A DNA stretch of 64,000 nucleotides from Numida meleagris (lineage: Eukaryota > Chordata > Aves > Galliformes > Numididae): contig NC_034414.1 of the NCBI RefSeq assembly GCF_002078875.1, forward strand, positions 32,246,773 to 32,310,772, given 5' to 3'. The notes under the pieces were generated by a model. The model ran no database searches, was not told where the DNA came from, and saw only the letters and a list, made by a program, of their open reading frames with translations. This document shows positions 33,711-48,117 of this stretch, piece by piece; position 1 is the first letter of the stretch, and each line of letters starts with the position of its first letter. The translations under genes and the position numbers were made by a program.

Positions 33711-36700
33711 GCCAAGACGAGAGACGGCGGAAAAAAGGGACGAGGTCTCGTGATCTGCAAGTTTTTATACTGCGAGCTTCTATCTTTTCCCTCCGGCTGG
33801 AAAATGGTAACAAAGGAGCAAAGTACCGTGGGGACTGTAGTAGTCCTTCTCTTCTGAGAACTAGGTATGTCCACTACATGATGTTATGATGTGGAATACC
33901 AATAACCGAAAATCACAAAACCATGACAGGGGGCCACATATGATTAGCTAGCCTAAAAATTAAGACCTTAGAATGTGTAGTCTGGAACTCTAAGTGTATG
34001 ACAGTTTTTTTTTTTTAACTTTATTTTAGATCAGATAAGCTTAGGGAGGGAAATAAAGGTAGATTAAGGGTTTTTTTTCCCCTAGTAGTGAGATATGTAT
34101 TGTCACCATATACTTAAGGGCTTGGGTTGCATAGCTGAGATTTCATTCACTGTTTTTCTTCCAAAATACCTGATGTTTTGTAGCCCAAAGATTCTAACCT
34201 ACCATTACATACCAAGTATTTTCACTGCTAAAGAACTGTAATATTCATACAAAAACATTTCCAATTTGTTTTTGTAGACTTCCATAATAAGGTTTTCATC
34301 ATCTCCATTGACAACGTGTTCCTGTATTTTACTTCACTTGAAGTTTGAAAGCTTATTTCTAATGTTTATTTTCAGACTCACATATTGCGAATTAAAGCAC
34401 TTAGTTTCTGCTCTGTGCTTTGAAGAAAGGGGAGAATGATAAATCACTAGCTTTTTTTTAACCTTTTTTCAAGGTTATTGTAATGCTGACCCACGTCTCC
34501 CTTTTTTGTTTTGTAGTGCATGCAAGCTCAATCCTTTTGATCCTTTTTTTCCAAGTCATTTTTTCTGAAAAGTTGTCATTTTTTTCTCTATATCTTGCAA
34601 AATTCTTAAAATCCAGTGCAAAAACTACTCCAGCTGAGGCATCTCAATTTGCTGACTAGATGAAAATTCTTATGTTTTTTTTAAAGAAGATTCCTTTGTA
34701 CAACTAATCAACTTACGAAAAAAAAAACCACATTGCAAATTTTTATTTTGCTTTAACACAATCTTCAGTTTGTCATGCTGGCTCATGGAAGTAGCACCAT
34801 TAAGAAGAAGTAAAACATATATAACACAATAGATTCCCAGGCCTGGTTCTCGTAGTAGGGGATTCAGAGTGCAAGTCATAAGAAAATGATAATCTGAAAT
34901 ACTAATAGGTGAATACTGTAATATTTCAAATATTTTTCCATGGAAGTTTATAATAGCATTACAATTTTGTGAGTCTTCTATTTCTTTTGATATTCACTCA
35001 CTCTTTCTAACACATGTAAAGCATACTTGACATTTATAATAATGGAATGATTAGGCATGTTACTGACATCAAGGTTTAAGGGACTGGGTGACACAGGGAA
35101 TTTATGTTCCACTTTAATCCATTTATCAGCCTCCTCTGGGACCTGTTTTTAAATCTAACTCAAGCCATACCAATCTTGGGGAAAAAAAGCTGCCTAATCC
35201 AACAGCCAGTAAAACACGTAGATGTAAGAAATTGTCTAAGCTTCCCCCAAACCCCTTTTTCGTAAGAAAAATATTAATGATTTGTATGATGACATTCTCT
35301 CTGGAATCATGTGGTTACTTGTTTAGAACTAGTGTTTTTCAGTTCAAGAATAAAAAGAGAAGATGATATGGATGGATTATTTAAGGCACTAATAAATGAA
35401 ATATAAACATAGGTAATTCCATACAGCGCTAGTCATTAATGATTTCTTTGCATATCAAGTCAATTTTTATTTCAGTTCTACACAGAAAAAACCATCTTTC
35501 TAGGTTAATAGTGGTTTTGTTTTTGGTCAGTGAGGAAAGATTTGAGTGTACTTGAATCAAGCAAGTGTCTGCAGTAATACTAAAATCAGTTGTTTCAAAG
35601 ATATCCAGATTGGCATTGTAGACTGCTAAAACACAGACAGTTCTGAAGTAGGTCTCATATTCTCCTGTAATAAAACATTTGCGCTTTCCGTCAAACTAAG
35701 TGAAACTGCCACTTGGTTAGTATAAGGCCAGATTCTGTTTTTACTTACATTGGTGTGAGTCCAAAATCATTTAAATAGAGTCAAAAAAAAGGAAAGATGC
35801 TCAGTGTATGTTGGTGTAGTTGGTTACCTTTGTAATGTAAGTAATGGTAACAGTATTAATACCATTACTTGATATTAGGTGTTCATATTCAGACAAATAT
35901 CTGAAGAAATTCAAATCAGATGTTGATGCAAGGAACTGTATTTTATGTGTTCATTCAGAATAATTTGCTGCCTATTGAGGTGCCAATCTCAGGGTTTAAA
36001 GATGAAAAGTAGATTTCCATTAGTCAAATATTTATGAAAAGAACGCAACATATTTAAACCTTGTTGACCTTTACATAGTTATGACATATACATCATCACA
36101 GTTATTCTTACCCTTCATTTTGTCTGAAAAGAGTAAAGCAAGAGGTTAAGTAGTCCCTAAGGGTAAGTTAAAATGTAGATTACTGCCATGTTGCATGGCT
36201 TTAGTATACCTTGTGTCTTTCATGGCAGGTTGATGAGACTACTCAAAGCAATAAAGTAGGTTGCTAGATGATACGATTTAAGAAAAAAGCTTAGAAAATG
36301 AGTTTATTGTATGTAGTATTGTAAGGACCGTATTTAATAATACATTTGTGTTAGGTATGCAAATATGTATCTTTTCTCTTTCAGCTGATGTGTTCAAAAT
36401 GAACTTAAATTAAAATGAGTTGCTGTTAATACATTTATATCTTCTAATATCTTCTCTAATCTGAGGCTAGAAGGAATGTCACTATGGTCATTCAGCAAGA
36501 TCTCCTGCATTACATATATTGTAGTTCTTTCATTAATTGCAATTCAGCACCTGTGACTGAATTAGATAACACATTTTTAAAACAAAAGAGTAACCAACAC
36601 AATCTTTAACTCTTGACTTAAGATCATATAGAAGTACAATAATCTTGTTCTGTTCTTTCTGGTTAATTACTTTCACTGATGATTGGAAGTAGCCTGATTT

Positions 36701-39700
36701 GAACTTGTCTAGATTTATTTATTACTTATTTTTATTATGGCTCAATTTCCCGATTTTGGTAAATTGTTTGCTAGGTTTATAGATTTACAATCAGTATTGC
36801 TTCTCAGGTCACCTCTTAATCATTAAAGATCTAAATACTAAATATGTTGCTGATGTTCTTCAAAGGCCTTCCTTAAACATTTTCTCTTGTAGCTAGTAGT
36901 AAAACTTCTGTGCATGTGTTCCAAAGAGCAGAGTGAGGAACACCGACTCTTGTGGAGTAGAAAATAGTACAAGTTGGAAATGCATATTAAATAATACGTA
37001 TGTATTCATGCAAGATTTCTGCACTACGCTCATTTACAACGCATGTGAATATCTGAAGTGTTCATCTATACAAAGGCATGTAAATGGATGTGAGTGCCTC
37101 TTTCTGTGCTTTCTGCTGATCATTGTGAGACAGCTCCGGTCCAGAAGCCAGATAGTTGTATTAATGTGGTAGTTTGTTAATCAAAGTCTGCTTTGCCAGG
37201 CTCATCCGCTGTGGCAGGCTTGGATGTGTGGTTTTGCGGACCAGCTCAGAATATGGATTAGGTGTGTAATTTTTTCGCCAATCTGTGTAGACATAAACAA
37301 ATCAGTCACTGAGTCAGAAAGGAGTTTGCATTACTTTGGTCAAAAATGATCACAGAACAATATATCAAAGCTTTTGGCTGAAATTTGGTGTTGTAAACTG
37401 CGACTGAAAATGTAAATAGATTAAGAAATTGATTATGGAGTTATCACAAGACCAATATTTCACTGTTGATAATAGTAAGTGTTTGTAGCAAAGAATAAAA
37501 TTCCTTGAATGATTATTTGTAAAACTTCATGATATATATTTTAAAGGTAGAACTTCAGCATTTGCTTTAGCTATTTTAGACTGCTAATATGGGGAACTGG
37601 AGAATTATTCTCTACTTCTAGAAACAATTCAGACTGATGACTTTTAAAAATATTCATTCTGTTAATTTACAGATACATATGATGTGTCTTTTACATGCCT
37701 TAAGTCTTTTTTGTGAGTACATTTGGAGAGTTAACCCTTCCCTGAGTCCTCACATTAACCTCCACATCCAAACTTAGGTTAGTTTAAGGTTTTCTGGGAA
37801 AATATTATGGAAAATTGTCTTTTTTTTCCCCAGAATTTCTACATATAGTGGAGAAATGATACAGATTACTCCAAAATAATATTTATTTCAGAACTGAACA
37901 AAATTAAGGTGTGGAAAAACACTAGCACACTGAAAAAAAACAAATATTTTTTTAACAAACAAAAGAAAGGGAAGCAAATTTTTTTTGATTTTTGTTGAAT
38001 GTTTTATCCCATTCCAGTTACTGTTCTTGACAGTGAAATGCCACAGCAAAGAAGACTGGTTAAGAAAGTTTTAAATATTAACTGTAATCATCCTGTTTAC
38101 TGAAGTGAGGGAAAGAAGAAAAGGAAACTGCTTCAAATCAATTCCTATTAATCTAAGTTATTTATAGAATCACTAATCAAAGCATGATTCCTAGAAACCT
38201 TAGGAGAATATAATATTGTAGCATATGCACATTAAATTGCACCTATAAGTTCTCATGGTTATACGTTCATGGTTAGCACTACCACTTATCTGTCCCTGTT
38301 ATCACACATAATGATCTTTACTGATAAACTTATCCTAAATAATTATTTCACAGACTAGGAAAGTAAAATAGATATAGTCCTTTGAATGAGAGTCACGCTA
38401 GCTGTAAATTTTTTTTTTAAAACAGTGTTATATTTGTCTTCTAAACAATACTGCAGAAGTCTCTTGTAAATCTTTTAGCAACTTTTTCTAATCTTTTACA
38501 AGCTGTAAAATCGTAGCTGAAAGGCAGGCAGAAAAGGAATGTACAAATAAGACATCTGTTATTGTTATATCAGTGTTGATATATAACCAGCTCTGAAGTA
38601 ATAACATTTTAACAAGGACTAGAGTCTTATCCAAAATGAGATCTCAACCACTTCCATGTCTTCATTTACTGCATTCATAGGAATGAAGTTTATAATTGGC
38701 AAATCTTATCAGTTAGTACTTGTAGGAATTCACAGGTATAGTACAGTCTGGTTTAGATCAATGGTTTTGTAGTCAAGATGTATCTTAACAGGTAGGACTA
38801 TCTATAAACTGTCTTCAAAGTAATGTATTTGTATGTTGCTTATAAAACTATATTCACCATTATGAAGTACAGTAATGCTGTATGTAAATTCAGCACTGGG
38901 ATGTTTACATACAATTAATGTAATTTCTAGCCCATTAAGGACAAGCAGCATATTATACTCTGTTTAATAATAATAATAAAAAAATACAGGTATGGAGGGT
39001 TATTCCAGTAAAATTTTAGGGTGTAAATGCAGCTATCTCTTAGAGATGTTTTGTTATTTTGTTGATTTAAAAACAAATTCTTAACTATATTTTAGTGCCA
39101 CATGAGTTCTGAAAGGTTGAACTTTCAAAATTTTTGAAGTTGACACAAAGCTACAGAACTGTTAAATGTTGAGACAACTTGAGGACAGCAAGGAACTTTC
39201 CTGGCTGTACTGGGGAAGGAGAGATGAGGAGAAAATATACAATTAGTTATTGTCACACTTTTCAGCCACGTGTTAGTAGAAACAAAAATAAGCACTGGAA
39301 GGAATACTTATGTACTTGTTTCTTTCTTTAAAGCCTTTTGGTTTAATCAACATTGAAATGGTTAATTGTGCATTTTAGTGAATTTCAGTACTTATTCAGT
39401 CTGTAACAGCTAGTTAGCTCTTCGTATTTGGGACTTGACTGTGGAATTGATATGAACTGGAATAATGAGACCTATGTGCCATTGTTCTGTATGATGAAGT
39501 GTGGAAGCTATGGCTTCATTCAAATTATGTCGCTCATGAGAATTAGTCCAGAAAGCCCATGCAATGAAGTGCAAAAAGCCCATGATCCAAAAGCTACCTG
39601 ATAGGGCTTTTAAACTTAATACTTAAGCTTTAAAGTTATCTGGCTTTTAGTTTGCATTGTGTTGTTTCTACCTTTATTGAAGAAGACAAAATGTATTGCT

Positions 39701-40369
39701 CCTTACATTACATGCAGGCCACTCAGAAGCATATTGTCTTTGTTCTTCTGTCCTTTGCTATGTGTCATGCATTAGTACATATTAATACAGTGTCAGCATT
39801 TACCATGGTGTGCTTTTGTTTTCCTGCAAATGTATTCCTGTTCAGAGGGACACCTTGCTGCCTAGAGTCAAAGAGTATATCTCCCAGATACAATTGTTAA
39901 AAAAAATCATAATATCATGATGCTGTGCTTTAAAAAAAGATCAGAACATACCTGCCTTTATCTGCTAAATATAGTTGCAAATGCTGCGTCACTTTTGGGA
40001 GAGCTGTTAAACAGATCCTACTGGAAGAGTACTCAGGGATCTAGTATGTATTTTAATATATTTGATAGATAGATTCAAATTAATGAAATATTGTTAGAAA
40101 GAAACAACACCAGGACTTGTGTAACCCCATGAGATTAACTTCCCGGACACAGAATGGAGTACAAATGTTGGTGTCAGAATCCAGACACATGGATGTGATG
40201 GCTGACATTTTGTCCAGTGTATTGTCACTAAATTTATAAGATATGATGTTCTGATATTTAATTTGTAATGCTTTTAAGCCATTTATAAATTAATATTAAA
40301 ACCTATCTAAGGAGACAGTGTTATTGAAATGGAAAATAACAGATGCAGGAATAATATTCACAAAGAGGT

Positions 40370-40760
40370 GTTTCAGGGGGTTAATTTATTTAATATGTTC
40401 ATTAATGACACTGGCACAGAAAATATGTGCTAAAAACAAAGTGGTAGATGTTTGTGCAGACAAGAGCTAAGCTTTTATTCAAAAATACCTTACTGCGGTG
40501 ACCTTGAAGCATGTAGTAATACAAAATGATCTGGAAGTCTGTAAAAGAAGATGAAAATAACAAGAATTTCTGCTATAAACGACACCTTCTTGACTGTTGA
40601 TATAAAGAGCTGGAGGTACTTGTGGATCTGATGTATTTCTACTAAAGATGGTAAGTTTTGATTCCATTGTACAAGTGGTTGGTGTGTCTGAACATCTGGA
40701 GTATTGTGGTGCATGTCTGGTTACCTGTTTGCAGTAAAGATGAGTGCAGGTGAAATGGAT
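40370..40760 (+). mobile_element. Ancient CR1-like remnant
   Basis: Scattered matches in CR1 sense order: TGTTCATTAATGACACTGGC near 40398, TTTGTGCAGACAAGAGCTAAGCT-like sequence near 40450 in place of the usual GCAGATGACACAAAGCT, and ACATCTGGAGTATTGTGGTG at 40691-40710. It is heavily diverged. The order and spacing support a very old CR1/L3-type copy, but the call rests on short stretches. Confidence 0.5.
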
Positions 40761-41789
40761 GCAGCTGAGCAAAGCAAGGTTGAGCTACAAGGAAACTTAA
40801 GAGCTTAGCTTGCTTTGTCTACTAAAACTCAGACTAGGAGGTGTTACAGTAGGTACTTATGAAAACATCAATGGACAATAAATTACAAGGTAGGAAATGA
40901 CCTCTTTAAGGCAAATTGCAGTTACCAAAAGAATGAATTATCATAAACTGGGGCATTATAAAATGTAAACTGAAAAATTATATTTCTGCCCATAAAGTGA
41001 ATGAGATGTTGAAGCTGCCTTATGAATAAATGCACTAGAGTCAGATAATCTTAAAAGTTTTCCGTATAAAGTTTCATAAAATTTTGTCAGGATTTATGTG
41101 ATGTGGTTACCTAAGTAGGAGAGGAACTAGACTCATTCAGCTGTGGATAATCGGGATGCACCTGAATTTCTTAGTTTTTCTGTGTGTTCTTTTGTTCCAC
41201 ATATAAATGTGTACCCTGGTTTAGCAAACAGCTGAACTTTGTATGTTTTTTTTCCAGCTACAGGACTTCTCACTGGCCTGCAGTGAAATCCACTTCCATT
41301 TGTATGGAGAGCTAGCTGTTCCAATACCTTCCTCATTTTGTGAAGTGCTTAGTTCCACTGATGGATCAAAATTTACTTCTTTCCTAGTGTTTGGATTGTT
41401 ATGAGAAACTCATAATTGAAAAAAGAGAAAATATGCCTCAAGTCTTCTTCCCATGCTTGTCTTGGTCCAGTTCTCTGTTGTGCATGAATGTCATGAATGC
41501 TCAACTCTGCCCTCGAAGTCACTGGCAAAAAGACATAAATAACTTTTTTTCTTTTTTGCCTTTTCCCCAAGAGAAATGATAATTAAACATTTTTAATTAT
41601 TCAGATTCAGAGCTACAGGAATACCATATCCAACAACAACTTCTAAAATATAGGAAACTGCTGCTTAACTTTCAGAGTTCTATAAGTACCATGAACCCTA
41701 AGTTTTATTACATCATAATTTGCCTTGTAATTGTCTCCCATTCTTAGTTTATTTTCAGCATACTTGACTTTACAGAAACACAGGAGGAG

Positions 41790-41890
41790 GTTTGTAGATA
41801 GAAGTCATATCTTTTATTAGACCAAGTGGCATATTTGGAAAAGTTAGGCTTGCAGGCACACAAGCTGCTCTTCCATGTGTGAAGTAGCAG
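41790..41890 (+). repeat. Possible ancient amniote interspersed repeat
   Basis: The segment with TATCTTTTATTAGACCAAGT, followed by GGAAAAG and then CACACAAGCTGCTCTTCC and TGTGAAGTAGCAG, resembles an old repeat family that is common in reptile and bird genomes. I cannot name the family with certainty. Confidence 0.3.
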
Positions 41891-44800
41891 CGAATTGAAA
41901 GTTGAAAACAGTTGCGCAGAGATAGCAGGCATACATCAATTCATATATATTTGGTGTTTGTGGAAGTGACTGGATGATTTGGGGAATAGGACAGAAAGAC
42001 AGAGATACTTTCTCTAGGGAAACTTATTGCTTAAGAGTGTGTGGAGCACAGAGAGGAGTGGAGAGTGTGGAAGGAAAGATGGGAGACTGAAATGTGCTAC
42101 TAAACTACTCTCTTGTGCATCCATGATTTTTGGCATCCAGCCAAAAGGTATTGATTACCAAAATTTCAGTGGTGTATATAGGTTTTACTTGGATGTAAAG
42201 GCACAGTCTCAGGGAAGACTGCGATATCAGAAATACAGTGATTGGTGAGAGATGTTTCATTTCTGGCATGTGAACACTTTTTTTTTCTTTGTAGACTGTG
42301 TCAATTAACTCTGGTATATAGCTTCTGTTTAGTTTTACCTGCATTGTAGTTATTGTGGCGGCAAGTTACTTGGGAAAAAAGATTGTGTTCCTGAAAGTAT
42401 AGTGGTAGTACTGAAAGATACTGTTGTTCTTTATGAGAGATTTTTTTTTTAAAGTAATCATACAGGTGTGTTGTCAGAATTTACATTTCTTGCTCAGATA
42501 TGATCTTAAGTCAGTGTGTTTCGACCATCTTCAGGATGTTTTTGATGGTGAGTTTTCTGAGGTTAAAAACTCTTTGAAGGCCAAGGAGGTTTTTGGAACA
42601 CATCTTCAAAATGGCTGCTTCTTCAGGTAGTGCTTAATAATTTTCTCTTGAATACCTGAGTATAAGGTTATCTGACATGTATAATTCCATATGTGATGCT
42701 CAGTCATATCTATTTCAGAAAAACCCAACGTGATCTTTTTATAGAAGTGTTCTTGTTGACTAAAGTTGTCTTTGGATGGTTTAAACAGGTACCATAAAAT
42801 TCTTCTTCAGAGTGAATGGGATGGCATCTGAGCATGCCTGGTTTGTGTGCATGCGTGTTTCAGATGGCTGCAGGTTTATGGAGTTAAATTTGTCTGTGGT
42901 TTTGTATGCACTGTAGTTTATAGAATAGCATCTTTGATGTTGATCTTAATATCTAGGGAAGTATCTTAGTATAGGACGCTTTCAGGAACAGTTTGACTAA
43001 AGAATCATGATTATTGAATTTACAATTGCAGTAAGTGAGGAGGTCCAGTTCATGGTGATGAGGATGTTATTCATACATCCTATGACAGATAGACCTGGTG
43101 GTGCCTGTCTAATGCTGAGTAGTTGTTCTTTTATTTACCTCTGAAAGCTGATGCTTCTGTTAAAGACATGAAGGAGGGTTTGTGTGCCCTAAATTTATCT
43201 AGTATGTTCAAGAACGCCAGCTGCACTAATCCTGCTTCTGTGCTAGACCAACTTAGTTACAACAAAGTACTGTGTGAGAAATAAAACCTTTCTGCTTTTC
43301 AAAGCTCTTTTTTGAGTTCGCCTGCACTCAAGCTGACCTTTACTAGCTCTGTTTCTAATTCTCCTCATATACTCATTTTTAGTAGAGGATATATGTTGTA
43401 AGTAACCAAGGTCAAATCTCTGAGCCCTCGTATGTTAACCCAGTGATTCCTAGACCCTTTAATCCTTTCCTACACGAGCAGCTGTAGTAATAAGGGTCAA
43501 GGGGGTGTTAGGGATTGAGGTCATTAGCTTTTGGTTCTATTTATTCATTTTGTTGGTGTTTTTCACTGATTGGTCTTAATGAATATTATCCATTCAGTTG
43601 TATGGTATTAGAATGGCATTTGACCTTTCCTGCAACATGGATGTTTGATTTTTAAGTTTATTTTCCTTTGTCTATAAACTAACATTGCTTTTTAGATATG
43701 GGACGAAATTCTTTCACTTCCTTGTGCTATGAACTGTCTGTTGGGTTGAATACCTACCTCATCATTAATGTGTATAAAGTCACATCCCACTGAAGGAATG
43801 GAAAAACTCCTCTAATTTCAATGAAAACTTTTAGCACTCCCTTTGATATTAATCATAATTTAATATGAAAGGGCTTGGATCCTTATGGCTTGCCACAAGT
43901 GAACTGAAAGGGTTTTATGTTACTGCTTAAAGCAGCAACTTTGTCATTGCTTCAGGATGTATTTATGTTATAGTCATTTGTATTTGATAGAATCATCAGA
44001 GCACAAAGGCTGAATCTTTGGATCTGTTAGTGTTTGTAAACATGGCAAAGTGGTGAATGCACACCATTACATAACATGCAGGAAGACTAGAGAATTTGCA
44101 TCCATCAGTCCAGTAAAAAAGCAGTATACTGCTCCAGTATAAGTGTAAAGCTAAACTGTTAGAATCTTTTCTATTCAAGTTTCCATCTACCTAAGGAAAT
44201 TGAAGGACAATAGGCTTTAAAATGTAACCTGAAAATTGACAAATTTCTGCTTTTATGAACTCAAGCAGAAACTGCATACCGCACAGTAGACCCCGTAACT
44301 GACTGAGTCATGCTTTTGGCAATCATTCTTCTCTTGTAGATAAAATAGTTTGGTTTATGCTTTAATGTTTGAAGGGTTCTCAGTTGCTACTGGTGAGAAG
44401 CAGTTTCTGCACAGTGAGGAGGGAAGAGTTTATCTTGTTTGGTATTGTTTTTAGTGGTATGGATGCTTGCTCACTAGATATTATACTGAGATCAGCTAAC
44501 TCATTTCATTAAACAAAGTCCTTCAGGTGGTAGTTATATTTGGTTACCACTGAGTTGACGTGGATCTGAACCAGAAACACAGAAGTGAAAGGCTTTCTAT
44601 CCTACTAACAATTTCCTGAACCTTCCATTCTCCTATATTAAGAGGGGTTTTTATAGAGTGGAAAAATGCCCCATCATAAAGCTGTAAGGTTAAAACTACA
44701 GCCCCTCTCCCTTCCCCAACACTCCTTAAACTATGGATCTTGTTTGCTATGGGAAGTGAACTGCGGGAGGAAGCCAGATGGCAGCTGTATTGAGCTGCCG

Positions 44801-46379
44801 CTTTGTTGTGCAGGATGGGTGCCCCTCCTCCCTCCTCCAAAGCAAATGTTGATTCACGAACGAGGGGTTTATATATCAGAATGAAGGATTCATATGATTT
44901 TTTTTATTATGATGCCTGCTCTTTTAATAGTTTGCAAAAGAAATTGATCCTCTGCTCATAAGAAGGAACGGTTTGAGATGTATATGTGGCAAAGTTGTAT
45001 AATTTTAAGGTGAACTTTCTAAAATGGTACACATAGCCATGTTATTTTTATTGCTCTCAGTTAAACTGCCCGAAGTGCTGCATGAGCACAGCATGCTTCT
45101 TGTAAAACATACATCATGGAGAAAAAAATGTTTTATATTTTATGGTAAAATATAATTTATTTGTAATGGACTAAAAAAATGGAACTTGCTAAAATGTTTA
45201 AATAAATTTCTAGCCGGAGAATGATTATTAAATTATAGCAGAGAAGATACATGAATAGACCTGATTTACTTCATAGAACCTGCACCAAGTCTTTGAGTGC
45301 TTTATGGAGCTTAAAAACATTTATTAAAATTCTAGAAATTAACTTGGTTATCTGGGATTACCAGTGATGTGCTTGCATATATTGTAGAGAACCATAAACT
45401 CTGCAGTCCTTGGAAGCTAATCCTCCGAGCTCAATTTTTTTTTAATTTGCATTTCTTCATAAAACAAAATTACATGCAAGTTTATATACTTTTTAACTGT
45501 TGGCAGACATGTTTGATTGCTATTATATTTGTGATGCAGAATATTTAAGAGTTTTACATTTCCAAAAGTGCCCAATTGATTCTTCAGCTAAGCCCACACG
45601 TGTATAGTATAAGGTTTGTAGTGTAATTAACTAGAACTTAGTTTCTTTCCCTGATGACGAGGTCATCTTATAAATCCAAGAACAATGAATAGTTACAAGA
45701 GGAGCTCACCATTCCATCTGGTACTGTTATCAACAGCATTTTGCCATAAACTGCTTTCTAAACAATGGAAATAGCATAGAAACTTAAGAATTAGGAAATT
45801 ATGTTATTAACAAGCTATATTTTTAACTGCCATGGGATATTTATTTAGTCTGCCTAGTGTGCTTCAGAATGTGCTTTTTCATGTAAATAGCTACAAAAAA
45901 ACATCCTCAGATGAATGTCAGAAATGAGCCTTAACGACATTTTTAAGAATATGTACCAAATAAAGCAATGTGGTTTTTCCCTCTTCTTTCTTCTCTTTCG
46001 TGCTGGCTGACTTTCTCTCCTTTCTGATGTCGGATTGTATCTTTTATAATGCAGACATGAGAGAGAAAGAGGGAATAACTCTGTAGTACAGGTGGAAACA
46101 GTTAAAAGAACTGACTTTTAAAAGAACTGAATTTTAAAACTGATATTCCTCCCTCTCAGCATACCACATTAAAAAGTATCTTAGAGTGCCTGGCATCTTC
46201 ATGGCTAATAATATCAGCGGCATTCAAGATCATTGAGAAGTGATGTGCATATGGTTTATATATAAATAAATAAACATATCTATGCATTTCACGTCTTTGT
46301 GTATATTACAGATCTATAATAGACATATATGTTGAAATCTATGTTTCACATCAAACCTCTACAGTATGCGTCATGAGGG

Positions 46380-46720
46380 AGACAAGACCCATGTGTTTTG
46401 CAGAAGCTTTTAAAGCTGTTTCATTTATTTTATTAGCCTTTAATGAATGTAATTAGAACCCAAGTAATTAAATGCAATTGTGCTCAGTATGTTCCTGTTG
46501 TAAATTGCCCTAAACAATGTGCATGGTGTGAACAAATTTGTGGGATTAATAGAGGATAGATAATGTTTTTGGATAGTATTTCACACTAAACGGCCGCAGA
46601 GAGAAACAAAGAAGCTGGCGCAGTGTCATTAATCTTAGTCAACTGGCAGTTCTGGTGTAATTTGCATGACTTAGGCAGTGACACAAGATGGGGCTATCTT
46701 GGGATGGGTGTTAGATCACT
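46380..46720. promoter_or_regulatory. Candidate conserved noncoding element
   Basis: A repeat-free block with TAATTA at 46450-46455 and 46465-46470, GTCATTAATC near 46625, the POU octamer ATTTGCAT at 46660-46667, and TGACA at 46679-46683. It also has an isolated CpG-containing ACGGCCGC. The density of homeodomain-type sites and the complex sequence suggest a developmental enhancer. Conservation is untested. Confidence 0.35.
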
Positions 46721-47089
46721 GGTATACATATGTATTTATTTCTGTTTAGTGCTCTGATTTATAAGTAGAAAGAAGTTTGTTTGAAGAACCTGATTCATTC
46801 TGTTTTCATCTTTGTTTTTATCTTAGATAAATAGAATTACCGGCAGTATATTTTGTGTGTTCCTTTGTTTTTATAGTTAGCATATTGGTCTATGGATATT
46901 AAAAAACATCTGTGCATCCTTGTCATCATAGAAGAAAGGCAGATGTGCTGTGATTGGATAGTGTGTTGCTAGTGGAATAGATTTTTTTTCTTTATTCAGT
47001 TTGTTGTGTCTTGTTTCCTGGCTTAACATCAGGATGCAATGAGAAACATCCTTATTTATTTCTGAAAGAAGCTGTAGTACTTACAGTTA

Positions 47090-47635
47090 CAAGAGCTGCT
47101 CCAAAAGTAATGCCTCCTATTTATTAAGTTGGCCTACAATGTCAGAGGCAGACATTGGTGGTGTGACAGTAGAGTTTGAATCTTCCTAGCAGTATTCCAT
47201 TAAATTTTGTTGCCATGCAGCAGACAGTAGCAGAGGAGAGAGGCAGTCTGACAAAATGGCGTCTGGCATGGAAGAGCATATGAAGCAAAGGTGTAGAATT
47301 TAATTCCCCCATGCAGAAAAAGTTGGGCTTGTTGAAATTCATCGACACTTGCTGAACATTTATGGAGACTGAACAGTGGATGTGAGCACAGTGGAGTGGT
47401 GGATGGTGCGTTTCAGCAGTGGTGACAGTTCCGGATGGCCATACAGATTTTTGAGGACAGCATGCAGGCTCTTGTTCATTGCTGGTGCAAATGCACAGCA
47501 AATGGTTGTGACTATGTTGAAAATGAGTGATATATAACTGAGAATTTCCTCTATCAAATAGTGTTATTGTGCTCTTTGTATCTGTTGAAGTTTCCATGGA
47601 AATAACCATGAGGCATTACTTTCAACGTGACCTCA
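47090..47635 (+). mobile_element. Internally deleted mariner (Galluhop-like) transposon with both ends
   Basis: The left end CCAAAAGTAATGCCTCCTAT and the right end (reverse complement GAAAGTAATGCCTC) form imperfect terminal inverted repeats. TA dinucleotides at 47088-47089 and 47636-47637 fit the mariner target site, although exact ends are uncertain by a few bases. Plus-strand translation gives the N-terminal signature HLLNIYGD and, after a jump near 47425, a C-terminal CTANGCDYVE-like motif. At about 546 bp it is less than half of a mariner (about 1.3 kb). The middle of the transposase, with the catalytic acidic residues, is missing. It is inactive, and the antisense frame on the minus strand is an artefact. 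Confidence 0.85.
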
Positions 47636-48117
47636 TAAAATATGCATTTTCATTCTTCATTCCCTTTGTCCACGTATATTCTAAAAATCACTGAATGCAT
47701 ATAACCTGATTGAGTAGAAGTATAACTCAACAACTATAAAATGCTTGTTATATATTAGTAGAGCAGTAAGTTCTCTCAAAATAATGGTGACGACTGTAGT
47801 TAATTTTCACAATTTTTCACAAGGATTTTTAAATGCCGTGGTTTGCCTTAGTTTAAATGTTCTTAAACACAGTCAGCTGAAAATGTCTGTCGAAGTGAAC
47901 TGCTTTCCTGAAAGCTGGAACAGAGATATTCCATTAGTTTGCAATATTAGAAGAATGAGTCAAATTTAATTTGGGTCTTGTTAGGTGAGTATTTCTGACC
48001 CAGACCCTAAAATTGTTTCCAAAATAGTTCCCACAAAAACCTGACCTTTCTGTACAGGACTCTGTCCCTTTTATAAGAAAAGTAACCATTGCCTATAACT
48101 AAACTTAAAATCATGGA

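Larger units (their letters stand above)
33379..33928 (-). mobile_element. Solo LTR of an avian endogenous retrovirus
   Basis: A 550-bp element with terminal TGTCA...TGACA (TG/CA ends), flanked by a perfect 5-bp target duplication GGGGG at 33374-33378 and 33929-33933. The minus orientation is chosen because a TATAAAAA box lies on that strand (rev-comp near 33762-33769), upstream of a pyrimidine-rich stretch. The remainder would then be R and U5. No internal gag, pol or env sequence remains, so it is a solo LTR left by recombination. The family resembles chicken ERVL-type LTRs, but I cannot name the exact subfamily. It carries an unusual inverted repeat, listed separately. Confidence 0.85.
33934..47089. 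other. Gene-free flank between the LTR and the second mariner
   Basis: AT-rich DNA without a recognisable coding exon on either strand. Contents noted are an old CR1 remnant (40370-40760), a possible ancient repeat (41790-41890) and a motif-dense block at 46380-46720. A 17-bp imperfect tandem (TTAAAAGAACTGA units) lies near 46102-46143. No RNA gene was recognised. Confidence 0.6.

Noticed and set aside
47142..47609. 155-codon minus-strand frame
   Set aside because: It is the antisense of the mariner remnant; the transposase signatures are on the plus strand.
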